This document shows, piece by piece, positions 1-6,685 of a stretch of DNA of 8,578 nt. The position numbers were made by a program, and so were the translations under genes. This DNA is from Nitrospirota bacterium (GTDB lineage: Bacteria; Nitrospirota; Nitrospiria; Nitrospirales; NS-4): NCBI GenBank assembly GCA_005877565.1, contig VBOK01000167.1:1-8578 (forward strand). The letters are read 5' to 3'. The notes beneath the pieces were generated by a model. That model worked only from the letters and a program-made list of their open reading frames with translations, was not told the origin of the DNA and made no database searches. The stretch's first letter is position 1, and each line of letters begins with the position of its first letter.

Positions 1-2315
1 AGAAGACCAACCAGCGACGCCCAGGCTCCCGCCTTGAGCAGAGGGGTCTCGTAGGAAAACGTGACGAGGTGCGTCCCCGCTGGAACGACAACGGCGCGCA
101 CCAGCATGTTGGCCCGCATGATAGGCAGTCCGTCGCCGCTTTCGAGTGTCGCCGTCCAGCCCTTGTCGAATGAGTCGAGCAGAATCAGGACGGCGGGTTG
201 CGGAGTCTCCACGTGCACTTGGACTTCTTCAGGAACGTAGCGCTCGATCGTGGCAAGGCCGCCCGTTGAAGGACCGGGCAACGTCAGGGCTGACGTTTCG
301 ATCACATCCACTTCGCCGCTCAGGAAATCGGGCCTTGCAAACAGGGCTACCGGATCGACCGGCTTTCGAGACCACTCGGGTTTCTTTGACAGGTAGACAC
401 GTGGCTTGGGAGGGACGGGGTTGCGGAATAGCACCAAGTCGTAGGGTGGGAGCTCGGCCACGATCATACGAGAGAGATTGGGGCCCTTTAAATGGTAACG
501 CCGGCTGATATAATAGGTCACGTTGAAGCGCGCTGCGGCTGCGAACTCCATCCGCTTGTTCATGGTTTCCGCGAACTGACTGCTGTTACCGGCCAGATAC
601 GGCATGGCGCTCTCGAGGTGAAAGGTGGCATTGTGCTCGACATCGAGCGCCTGGCGGCGTTCGATGGACAGAGCGCCATAGTAGCCAAAGGTGCGAGCGA
701 GATCTTCAGGCCAGCCGACCGTTTCCTCGGGTGTAGCGACTAGGCGGAAACGTCCCGGAGTCAACGGCCCTTCCTGGGCCTTGATCGCCTCGGCGAGAGG
801 CGGAATGAAGGTTGCGGCCTCGGAGGGTCCGGTGTGGTAAGCCTCCAGATTGGCGCGTGCCAGATCGAGCGTGACGAGCAGCACCAAGGGAGGGAGCGCC
901 ACTGCTTCCCGCAATACTTGTTTCTGGGCGCCGGCTGCGATCAGCCACGTGCCCAGGGTGGCCGCCGCACTGTACAGGAATGCTAGGGCCGCCGAATGTG
1001 TGACATCGTGGGCCAAACCCGGCGCTGCCCCGAAGAGGGCAATCATCCCTGCAGCGGCGGCTTCGTTGAGAAGCGCGAATCCAGCGGTTGTACACAGAAT
1101 CGCCATCGCGAGCCAGGGCATTGGGCTGCCTTTTCCTGCCCGCAGCGCGTCGATCCCGGCTCCGGCGAGCATGGCCGCAGCGAACGAGACCACGCCCATC
1201 AGCTTCTCAGGGTAGCGGAACGCCGACCAGAGCGGCACCACGTGGTAGAAGATCTCGTAGAGGCCGCCGTATCGTCCAAGCGCCAGCAGCAGGGCAAAGC
1301 CACCGAGCAATGCCAGTATTCGTAGGTCGCGGCGGTGCCACATTCCGAGCAGGGCCAATCCCATCACAGGGATTCCGAGATAGAGGCTCTCCAATAGGAA
1401 TCCTGTGGTGGGAATCCCCAAAGTCCTGGCGACGAGAACCGGGCTGGTGTGCTTGGCCACCGGCCAAGCCAGCACCGTGACCAATCGAAGCGGGTGGGTG
1501 GACCAGTACAACGACTGTTCAAGGAACAAGTCGTAGCGTGTGCGATCACTGCCCTTGAAGACCGTCCACGACGGTCCGAGTTGTATGCCAGACAGCAAAA
1601 TAGTAAGGGCCACGGTCAGTACCAGCCGAAGACCTGCATCACGATAGGGCCCAGGCGCCCGCGCCGTCATCCAGGCCAGCGCGATGAACCCGTAGTAGTA
1701 GCCCGTCTGCACGTCGCCGTTGAGGAACACCGTGGTCCAGACGACCGCGGGTGCAACCACCCACGTGCGGTTGCCAGAGAGAGCTTTTTCGAGCGCGGCG
1801 CAGAAGAACGGCAGCATACAGATCGAGTACAGGTACTGAATGTTCTCGGTGAGCGAGACGACATAGCCCGAGAGCGCAAACGCAATGCCGGCGAGCAAGG
1901 CTCCTGCTGGCGAGAGGCAGAGTGTACGTCGCAGCACGAACGCTCCAAGAGCCGCCAGCAGACAGGAAATGAGGATCGAGGCACGGTACGCGTCCGGGGC
2001 GGAGAGCAGCAAATAGAGCGCGTTGAAAGGGTGAAAGACGCCCGTATGCGTCGCTCCGATGAACGGCCGTCCTAGAGCATCGTAGGGGAACCACTGCGGC
2101 AGTTCCCCGGCCGAGAGGCTCTCGACGAGATGCTGTTTGATGGGGATGAAGAAACGGACGGCATCACGCTTCACGAGGGTCAGACCGGGCCACCAGAGAC
2201 CGTAGTAGAACGCGAGCGTGACCGTGCAGAGTATTACCACCGCCAGTCCTGATGGCGACCACATTCGTCCGTTACTCCTGTTCGGGGAGCCGGAGTCTGC
2301 CTCAGGCGAAGGCAT
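1..2315 (-). CDS. YfhO-like polytopic membrane protein, C-terminus cut by window edge
   Basis: An unbroken minus-strand frame gives 771 residues and is still open at base 1. It is rich in hydrophobic stretches (for example about 22-42, 112-127, 136-153, 186-200, 229-246, 310-325, 331-347, 372-388, 400-415, 442-461, 473-487), so it is an integral membrane protein of the inner membrane. Seen features match the YfhO family: an N-terminal loop with KRD (49-51) and PQWFPY (73-78), as in GT-C type enzymes, FRYPEK (366-371) before a membrane helix, and a C-terminal periplasmic part with DKGWTA (717-722), RANMLVRAVVVPAG (734-747) and TFSYET (752-757). Known YfhO proteins act in envelope glycosylation from polyprenyl-linked sugars, so that role is inferred here. 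Full proteins are usually 800-900 residues, so only the last helix or helices should be missing. The ATG at 2315 has AGGAG 11 nt upstream. A second ATG at 2264 (residue 18) has AGGAG 10 nt upstream and is an equally plausible start. It lies 20 bp after the methyltransferase gene, likely in one transcript. Confidence 0.85.
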   Translation of the reverse strand, partial: MPSPEADSGSPNRSNGRMWSPSGLAVVILCTVTLAFYYGLWWPGLTLVKRDAVRFFIPIKQHLVESLSAGELPQWFPYDALGRPFIGATHTGVFHPFNALYLLLSAPDAYRASILISCLLAALGAFVLRRTLCLSPAGALLAGIAFALSGYVVSLTENIQYLYSICMLPFFCAALEKALSGNRTWVVAPAVVWTTVFLNGDVQTGYYYGFIALAWMTARAPGPYRDAGLRLVLTVALTILLSGIQLGPSWTVFKGSDRTRYDLFLEQSLYWSTHPLRLVTVLAWPVAKHTSPVLVARTLGIPTTGFLLESLYLGIPVMGLALLGMWHRRDLRILALLGGFALLLALGRYGGLYEIFYHVVPLWSAFRYPEKLMGVVSFAAAMLAGAGIDALRAGKGSPMPWLAMAILCTTAGFALLNEAAAAGMIALFGAAPGLAHDVTHSAALAFLYSAAATLGTWLIAAGAQKQVLREAVALPPLVLLVTLDLARANLEAYHTGPSEAATFIPPLAEAIKAQEGPLTPGRFRLVATPEETVGWPEDLARTFGYYGALSIERRQALDVEHNATFHLESAMPYLAGNSSQFAETMNKRMEFAAAARFNVTYYISRRYHLKGPNLSRMIVAELPPYDLVLFRNPVPPKPRVYLSKKPEWSRKPVDPVALFARPDFLSGEVDVIETSALTLPGPSTGGLATIERYVPEEVQVHVETPQPAVLILLDSFDKGWTATLESGDGLPIMRANMLVRAVVVPAGTHLVTFSYETPLLKAGAWASLVGL

Positions 2316-2335
2316 GTGAAGGCGGTCTCCTCTCT

Positions 2336-3082
2336 TTAAGCGGAAGCAGGAGCATTCTTTCGCACCACGATCAGGACATTTTTCCCGAACCACGGATTCC
2401 GGAGACCCTCAAGCCACCGGGTGACCGGGACGAACCACGTATCGTAAAGATGCGCGAGGTGGGGATTGATGGACGTGCGCCTCCCAATAACATTCAGGAG
2501 GTACCAGGGCAGCACCCCTACGCAGTCCATGTATTTGGACGTGACCACCTCAAATCTACCGGCGCGCAGCAACCTCTCCAAATGCGGCTTCTCATAGCGC
2601 CGGTAGTGGCCGACCGCCCTGTCAAGCGCGCTATAGAGCCACGGCAGAGCCGGCACGAACACGACAAACGTGCCGCCCGGAACGAGCGCGTGGTAGGCGG
2701 CGCGGATTGAGGCCTGATCGTCCTCGATGTGTTCGAGGACATTGATCATGATGACGGTGTCAAACCGTTCCGGGGACGAGCGGAAGACCCCGTTAGTTGT
2801 CGTCAAGCGCCCTGCCCGCAGCAGATCGGGGTGAGCGTTCTCCAACCGCTTGCGCAGATGCCGGTAGAGGCTGCCCTCCGGCTCGAAGACCTCCAATCGC
2901 GCCATCGGATGGCAGGACACATGCGAGCGCACGAGCTGCACGGTGAAGGTGCCGATGCCGGCCCCGATTTCGACCAGCCGCTCCCCGAAGAACGGACGGA
3001 CTTCCTCGAAGAGCCATCGGTAGTAGTTCTCCAGATCGTCAAGTGCCAGGAGGCTTGCTGTCAGGCACTCGCATTCAGTCAT
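2336..3082 (-). CDS. Class I SAM-dependent methyltransferase
   Basis: This frame gives 248 residues from the ATG at 3082. The SAM-binding motif I is VEIGAGIG (37-44). The acidic strand-2 end is VFEPE, and the motif IV/post region is MINVLEHIEDD, followed by PGGTFVVFVPALPWLYS. The stretch GHYRRYEK after it is typical of bacterial Methyltransf_11/23-type enzymes found beside glycosyltransferases and polyprenol-sugar genes. It is a soluble cytoplasmic protein; the substrate cannot be read from the sequence. The open frame continues upstream to 3202, but that extension would cover the divergent promoter region and overlap the start of the TPR gene. It also lacks the fold, so the internal ATG at 3082 is preferred even though no clear Shine-Dalgarno precedes it. 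A TTGCCT-17-TAGAAT promoter candidate lies about 28 nt upstream of this start if transcription begins near 3110, which supports it. It is probably co-transcribed with the YfhO-like gene; the pairing suggests methylation of a lipid-linked glycan or related envelope intermediate (inference). Confidence 0.88.
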   Translation of the reverse strand: MTECECLTASLLALDDLENYYRWLFEEVRPFFGERLVEIGAGIGTFTVQLVRSHVSCHPMARLEVFEPEGSLYRHLRKRLENAHPDLLRAGRLTTTNGVFRSSPERFDTVIMINVLEHIEDDQASIRAAYHALVPGGTFVVFVPALPWLYSALDRAVGHYRRYEKPHLERLLRAGRFEVVTSKYMDCVGVLPWYLLNVIGRRTSINPHLAHLYDTWFVPVTRWLEGLRNPWFGKNVLIVVRKNAPASA

Positions 3083-3116
3083 ACGTGTTGGCGCGCGCAC
3101 GGCATACAGAGAGTGG

Positions 3117-3145
3117 ATTCTAGACGCGGGTCTGGAAAGAGGCAA
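3117..3145 (-). promoter_or_regulatory. Sigma-70-type promoter candidate for methyltransferase-YfhO unit
   Basis: On the minus strand TTGCCT (3145-3140, 4/6 to the -35 consensus) is followed after exactly 17 nt by TAGAAT (3122-3117, 5/6 to the -10 consensus). This predicts a start near 3110 and a leader of about 28 nt before the ATG at 3082. The call is by eye only. Confidence 0.5.
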
Positions 3146-3162
3146 GGACAAACTGGTATAAG
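3133..3162 (+). promoter_or_regulatory. Extended -10 promoter candidate for the TPR gene
   Basis: TGGTATAAG gives an extended -10 (TGn at 3154-3156, TATAAG at 3157-3162, 5/6). A weak -35, TGGAAA (3133-3138), lies 18 nt upstream. A start near 3169 would leave a leader of about 26 nt to the ATG at 3195. It overlaps the opposing promoter, so the two RNA polymerases would compete for the same DNA. Confidence 0.5.
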
Positions 3163-3194
3163 GGATCGCGGTTGAGTGCCGTTTCTGGAACAGG

Positions 3195-3962
3195 ATGTTC
3201 AAGATTAAGAAATACCGGAAAGAATCGACCGACCCGACTCAACTTGTCGATTCTGTCGAGCAGGCGGCCCGCCAGGCGAAGGAGAACATGCGCTGGCTCA
3301 TCGCCGGGGTGGCGGTGGCCGTCCTGGCGGGTGCAACGGTCGGGGGTTTCCTGTGGATGCGCCAGCAGGATGACCGTGCCGCGGCCGACCTGTTCTACGA
3401 AGCGACCCAACATGCATCCGAGCCGTCGCGGACGGGAGCGCCCCCTGCACCGCGCCGTCCGGAGGACTTGCAGAAGGCCATCGAGACGTTCCGGAAGATC
3501 CTCACCGACTTTCCGAACAGCTCAGTCGCGCCCCAGGCCGCGTATCTGTTGGGGAATGCCTTGAGCGAGCGCAAGGACTGGGACGGCGCCATCAAGGCCT
3601 ACCAGGATTTTCTGGCCCGCTACGGCGCCAACCGACTCCTCGTTCCGCTGGTCTATCAGCGCATGGCCTATGTGCAACTGGCGCAAGGCAAGCTGGACGA
3701 AGCGGAAAAGACGTTGACTGCGATCGTGCAGATGGCGAGCGCTCCCAACAAGGATCACGCGCTCTACGAACTCGGCAAGATCAACGAACTGCTGAACCGA
3801 CAGGAGGGCGCGCTGGCGTACTACCAACAGATCGTGAAAGACCACCCGTCCTCCCCCTTCGCGACCGAAGCCTCCGTTCGCATCAAGACCCTCGATGCGC
3901 GAAAAGCCGTTGCGCCCGCTACGGGGACTCCAGCGCCCACTCCTCCGCCGCCACAGAAGTAA
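3195..3962 (+). CDS. Membrane-anchored tetratricopeptide repeat protein (YfgM-like)
   Basis: A protein of 255 residues. It has a short basic cytoplasmic N-terminus (KIKKYRK), an amphipathic stretch ending near residue 31, and one membrane helix at about 34-55 (start WLIAGVAVAVLAG). The rest is a predicted periplasmic domain. TPR-like helix pairs are visible at about 88-110 (AIETFRKILTDFPNS), 113-144 (AAYLLGNAL, AIKAYQDFL), 151-180 and 187-220 (ALYELGKINELL, ALAYYQQIVKDHP). The C-terminus is a Pro/Ala/Thr-rich tail (about 238-255). This layout resembles YfgM-type proteins, which sit in the inner membrane and help the Sec translocon and periplasmic chaperones; other TPR envelope scaffolds look the same, so the function is not certain. 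The ATG at 3195 is the first in frame. It has only a weak GGA-type ribosome site (CTGGAACAGG), and an extended -10 promoter candidate lies just upstream. It converges with the transglycosylase gene, with 22 bp between stop codons and no clear terminator there. Confidence 0.87.
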   Translation: MFKIKKYRKESTDPTQLVDSVEQAARQAKENMRWLIAGVAVAVLAGATVGGFLWMRQQDDRAAADLFYEATQHASEPSRTGAPPAPRRPEDLQKAIETFRKILTDFPNSSVAPQAAYLLGNALSERKDWDGAIKAYQDFLARYGANRLLVPLVYQRMAYVQLAQGKLDEAEKTLTAIVQMASAPNKDHALYELGKINELLNRQEGALAYYQQIVKDHPSSPFATEASVRIKTLDARKAVAPATGTPAPTPPPPQK

Positions 3963-3984
3963 ACCTGATTCCGACATGAACGTC

Positions 3985-5071
3985 TCAGGGACGACGGGCA
4001 GCGAGCCTGGGATGCGATGAGTACCGCGTCGCGATGTGGAGCAGGGTCTCCCCGCGGCGGACCTGATAGCGCTTCGCCTGGACATGCTTCCAGTCCGGGT
4101 ACGTTGCCAGGTTGCTTAGCAGCAGGTCCTTGCTCCCCACCGGAACCTTCAAGCGGTAGGTGGGATCCGGCGGGGTCAGGTCTTTGCGAAGCTCCGGGTT
4201 CAAGGCCTTCAACTCCTCGTAAGTCACGCCGGCGGCCTTGGCTGCCACCCGCAGGTGGATCGGCCGCGTGAGGACGGCTTCCTCGTACTCGACCGGAGGT
4301 TGCGGGCTGATCAGAAACCCGTACCGGCTCGGATCCTTGGCGATGAGGGTCGCGGCGAGAAACCGGGGCACGTACTCCTTGGTTTCGCGCTTGATCAGCT
4401 TGGTGTCGGTGAGGTCCCAGTAATCATCGGCGTGGGCGCGGGCGAGCGCGCGGCCCACCCTCCGTTCGCCGGCATTGTACGCGGCCATCGCCAGCGGCCA
4501 GGAGCCGAAGAGGTGGTATAGGTCGCGCAGATATTGGGCGGCGGCCAGGGTGGATTTCACAGGGTCTCTCCTCTCGTCGATCCAGCTGTCGACCCGCAGG
4601 CCGTACGTCTTGGCGGTGGACTTGATGAACTGCCACGGTCCAACCGCTTTGGACCTGGACACGGCGTTTGTATTGAAACCGCTCTCCACCAGCGAGAGGA
4701 AGATCAGGTCCGCCGGTAGGTTGAACTCCGCGAAGATCTGCTCGACCATTGGCCGGTGGCGTTCCAGCCGGGACAGCCAGAGCTCGAAGCGATCGCGGAT
4801 ATGGAAGGTGAAAAACTGGATGTGCTTGTCGATCTTGCGCGTACGCATGATCGGAACGTAGGGTGGAGTCCAGGGTGGCTCCAAGCGGCAGGTCACCGGC
4901 CGCAGGCTCCGTCGGTTCGGTCCCCGACGGCGCAAGCAACAGGGGAGAGCTCAGGCGCAATCCCTCGTCCAAGCGGTACCGATCAGGCAACCAGGCCTGT
5001 GCCTCGGTCGGCACAACCCCGGCTGTCAGGATTCCGCTCAGCAGCAACAATAAAAAGAAACGGATGCGCAT
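3985..5071 (-). CDS. MltD-like lytic transglycosylase, frame-disrupted, with short LysM
   Basis: Two minus-strand frames together make one gene. The first frame, from the ATG at 5071 (GGAGAG at 5081-5076, 4 nt before the ATG), gives a signal peptide: MRIR, a run of Leu, then cleavage after AQA (about residue 26), followed by a Pro/Glu-rich linker. The catalytic part is in the next frame, from about 4880 down to the TGA at 3985-3987. It has VESGFN with the catalytic Glu encoded at 4684-4686, GPWQF, the AYNAGERR motif, and a region VTYEELKALNPEL like the linker of MltD enzymes. Such enzymes cleave peptidoglycan between MurNAc and GlcNAc in the periplasm, forming 1,6-anhydro ends. Joining the parts needs one base skipped (or one extra C removed) around 4862-4890, where CCACCCT occurs twice. 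The joined protein would be about 360 residues. The C-terminal LysM starts well (YQVRRGETLLHIATRY) but stops 11 residues later, so it is shorter than a full LysM of about 44 residues. The TTG at 4935 in the catalytic frame gives no signal peptide and is not a credible start. Read as is, the gene is broken; it may be a sequencing indel. Confidence 0.8.
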
Positions 5072-5075
5072 AAGT

Positions 5076-5081
5076 CTCTCC
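5076..5081 (-). promoter_or_regulatory. Ribosome binding site deciding the transglycosylase start
   Basis: GGAGAG on the minus strand sits 4 nt before the ATG at 5071. It selects this ATG over the in-frame TTG at 5083, which overlaps the site itself, and gives a clean signal peptide. Confidence 0.7.
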
Positions 5082-5189
5082 AAGAGCCAGCTACTCTAGC
5101 CGAAAGCGCCGCCTGAAGCAAGAGAAGGGTGAGCAAAACCTTTGCCAGCGTGTGGGTGCTTTCATTTATGCAAATTCATTGTAGTCATA

Positions 5190-5218
5190 ATAATGCGGAA
5201 TTATTGAAAAATTGACAA
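5190..5218 (-). promoter_or_regulatory. Sigma-70-type promoter candidate for the transglycosylase
   Basis: On the minus strand TTGTCA (5218-5213, 5/6) is followed after 17 nt by CATTAT (5195-5190, 4/6). A start near 5183 would leave a leader of about 110 nt before the ATG at 5071. The plus strand at nearly the same place reads TTGACA (5212-5217), but no good -10 follows it. Confidence 0.45.
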
Positions 5219-5294
5219 ATGGATCTGGACATCACATCCAGGATGGTCTCGAATTTCCACGGTGCACGCGTCAGTCACACTTACAAAAAGATGC

Positions 5295-5323
5295 AAAAGA
5301 GCTATCGAATGAGATAGTCTTTT
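5295..5323. terminator. Terminator-like hairpin with flanking A/T tracts
   Basis: AAAAGA(G)CTATC at 5295-5306 pairs with GATAGTCTTTT at 5313-5323, an 11-bp stem with one bulged G (5301) and a 6-nt loop GAATGA. The A-rich left arm and T-rich right arm mean it could act as a weak intrinsic terminator on either strand. The core is only 5 bp of mostly A-T pairs, so stability is modest. It has no obvious gene to terminate on the plus side. Confidence 0.35.
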
Positions 5324-5347
5324 ACGCAGACGCAGGTCTGTACGAGG

Positions 5348-5394
5348 GGCAGGGCACTTAAGTTCGTGCCGGCGCCGAGTGAGCTGACCCTGCC
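5348..5394. repeat. GC-rich inverted repeat with nested complementarity
   Basis: GGCAGGG (5348-5354) and CCCTGCC (5388-5394) are perfect inverted copies, 33 nt apart. Inside are CACT/AGTG (5355-5358, 5378-5381). An alternative pairing GGCAC/GTGCC (5353-5357, 5366-5370) would compete with the outer stem. This could be a structured leader or DNA-binding site, or chance in GC-rich DNA. Confidence 0.3.
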
Positions 5395-5463
5395 ACCCAA
5401 TGCTCATGTCACTAGGCTTTGATAATCAGTTGATTTCCTGACCAAATAGGTCTTTTGCTCGCC

Positions 5464-5492
5464 TTGACAGGCCCCTGAGCGTGTGATAGCGT
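5464..5492 (+). promoter_or_regulatory. Promoter candidate for the aminotransferase-serA-hisZ operon
   Basis: A perfect TTGACA (5464-5469) is followed after 17 nt by TAGCGT (5487-5492, 3/6). The strong -35 and position fit a leader of about 45 nt to the ATG at 5543. The -10 is poor, so an activator or a different spacing is possible. Confidence 0.4.
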
Positions 5493-5526
5493 GCCTCCGT
5501 CTTCATCCATCCAGTTTCTCCTGCAG

Positions 5527-5532
5527 AAGGAG
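5527..5532 (+). promoter_or_regulatory. Ribosome binding site deciding the aminotransferase start
   Basis: AAGGAG, extended by GA, lies 10 nt before the ATG at 5543. It decides for this start over the in-frame GTG at 5483, which would add 20 residues without family likeness and would begin inside the promoter candidate. Confidence 0.75.
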
Positions 5533-5542
5533 ACCCTCAGGC

Positions 5543-6685
5543 ATGTTGAAACGGTACCTGTTGGCCCCAGGGCCGACCCAAGTTCCCCCGGAAGTGCTGT
5601 TGGCCATGGCTAGGCCAATGCTGCACCACCGGGCCCCTGAATTCACCGCCCTGTTCGCGCAGGTCCGCGAAGACCTGAAATGGCTCTTCCAGACCAGGAA
5701 CGATGTCCTGACGCTCGCTTCGACGGGCACGGGCGCCATGGAGGGGGCGGTGTCCAACTTCCTCTCGCCCGGCGACAAGGCGCTCTACGTCAACGGCGGG
5801 AAGTTCGGAGAGCGCTGGGGCAAGGTCTGCAAGATCTTCGGCGTGAACGCGATCGAGATCAAAGTGGAGTGGGGGGAGGCGGTAGACCCCCAAGCTGTCG
5901 CTGACGCCCTCAAGAAGGACCCCGCCATCAAGGCGGTCTATGTGCAGGCGAGTGAAACCTCCACCGGGGTGGCTCACAACACCCGCGCGCTGGCGGAGAT
6001 CGTGCGGGCCCACGAGGACACGATTTTGGCGGTGGACGCGATCACTGCCTTGGGTGTGTTTGATTTGCGGACCGACGACTGGGGCCTCGACGTGCTCGTC
6101 GCAGGGTCGCAGAAAGCGTTGATGCTGCCTCCGGGCCTGGCCTTCGTGAGCGTGAGCGAGAAGGCGTGGCGACTGGCCGAGAAGGCCAAGAACGCAGCCT
6201 TCTACTTCGACTTCAAGAAGGAACGAGAGGCCCAGCAGAAGAACCAGACCGCGTACACTGCTGGGGTATCGCTGATCCTGGGGCTCCAGGAAGCGCTGAA
6301 GATGCTCAAGGCGGAGGGCCTGGGCAATGTCTTCGCACGCCACGCCCGCTTGGCCCATGCGATGAGGGAGGGTATGAAGGCCGTCGGCCTTTCGCTCTTT
6401 CCCAAGCAGAGCCCCAGCGATGCGCTCACGGTGGTGGCTGCTCCGTCCGGCGTAGACGGACAGGCGGTGTACAAGAACCTCCGCGAACAGTACGGGATCA
6501 CGGCGGCCGGCGGGCAGGACCACCTCAAGGGGAAAATCTTCCGGATCTCGCACATGGGGTACGTAGACACTTTCGATGTCATTCAGGCGATCGCCGCCAC
6601 CGAGATGGTGCTCAAGGGGCTGGGCCATCCGGTGAAGCTGGGGGCGGGCGTGGGAAAAGCTGAGGAGCTGTTGCTCGCCAAATGA
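5543..6685 (+). CDS. Class V PLP aminotransferase (alanine/serine-glyoxylate or phosphoserine type)
   Basis: A protein of 380 residues, the usual length for the alanine-glyoxylate/serine-pyruvate aminotransferase (PucG-like) branch of fold-type I class V enzymes. It opens with LLAPGPTQVPPEVL, the family's N-terminal signature. STGTGAME (60-67) forms the PLP phosphate site, VDAIT (164-168) supplies Asp165 that contacts the PLP ring nitrogen, GSQK (188-191) holds the Schiff-base Lys191, and FRISHMG (333-339) supplies Arg334 for the substrate carboxylate. All key residues are present, so it should be active and cytosolic. The stop codon overlaps the serA start by 4 bp (ATGA), giving translational coupling. 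That coupling suggests it makes phosphoserine from 3-phosphohydroxypyruvate in place of a standard SerC, a role some class V enzymes of this branch are known to fill. Serine- or alanine-glyoxylate transamination remains possible, and sequence alone cannot separate them. Confidence 0.9.
   Translation: MLKRYLLAPGPTQVPPEVLLAMARPMLHHRAPEFTALFAQVREDLKWLFQTRNDVLTLASTGTGAMEGAVSNFLSPGDKALYVNGGKFGERWGKVCKIFGVNAIEIKVEWGEAVDPQAVADALKKDPAIKAVYVQASETSTGVAHNTRALAEIVRAHEDTILAVDAITALGVFDLRTDDWGLDVLVAGSQKALMLPPGLAFVSVSEKAWRLAEKAKNAAFYFDFKKEREAQQKNQTAYTAGVSLILGLQEALKMLKAEGLGNVFARHARLAHAMREGMKAVGLSLFPKQSPSDALTVVAAPSGVDGQAVYKNLREQYGITAAGGQDHLKGKIFRISHMGYVDTFDVIQAIAATEMVLKGLGHPVKLGAGVGKAEELLLAK

Larger units (their letters stand above)
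5072..5542. other. Gene-free, partly AT-rich regulatory gap
   Basis: No credible gene lies here. The part from about 5160 to 5330 is visibly AT-rich compared with the GC-rich genes on both sides, as expected for divergent promoters. It contains a minus-strand promoter candidate (5190-5218), a small AATAAT/ATTATT inverted repeat overlapping it (5189-5205), a terminator-like hairpin (5295-5323), a GC-rich inverted repeat (5348-5394), a short palindrome (5424-5435) and a plus-strand promoter candidate (5464-5492). A 68-codon minus-strand frame (5201-5407) has no ribosome site or recognisable features. Confidence 0.7.

Noticed and set aside
1449..2075. A 208-codon plus-strand frame opposite the YfhO-like gene
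   Set aside because: It is Arg/Gln/Glu-rich with no domain or ribosome site and lies antisense to a frame with clear membrane segments and YfhO motifs.
3083..3202. N-terminal extension of the methyltransferase by 40 residues
   Set aside because: It would overlap the TPR gene start and both promoter candidates, and it resembles no part of the methyltransferase fold.
3963..4016. Terminator between the convergent TPR and transglycosylase genes
   Set aside because: Only a 3-4 bp GGC/GCC stem is visible, with no T tract on either strand.
5201..5407. A 68-codon minus-strand frame in the intergenic gap
   Set aside because: No ribosome site before its ATG, no recognisable motif, and it covers promoter and hairpin elements.
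5440..5456. GACC-AAATA-GGTC hairpin followed by TTTT
   Set aside because: A 4-bp stem is too short to support a terminator, and it sits just before the promoter of the downstream operon.
5483..5542. N-terminal extension of the aminotransferase from a GTG
   Set aside because: The AAGGAG site and the family N-terminus (LLAPGPTQ) fix the start at 5543.
5537..6628. A 363-codon minus-strand frame opposite the aminotransferase
   Set aside because: It is a long antisense frame produced by GC-rich codon use; the plus strand carries all PLP-binding motifs and a ribosome site.
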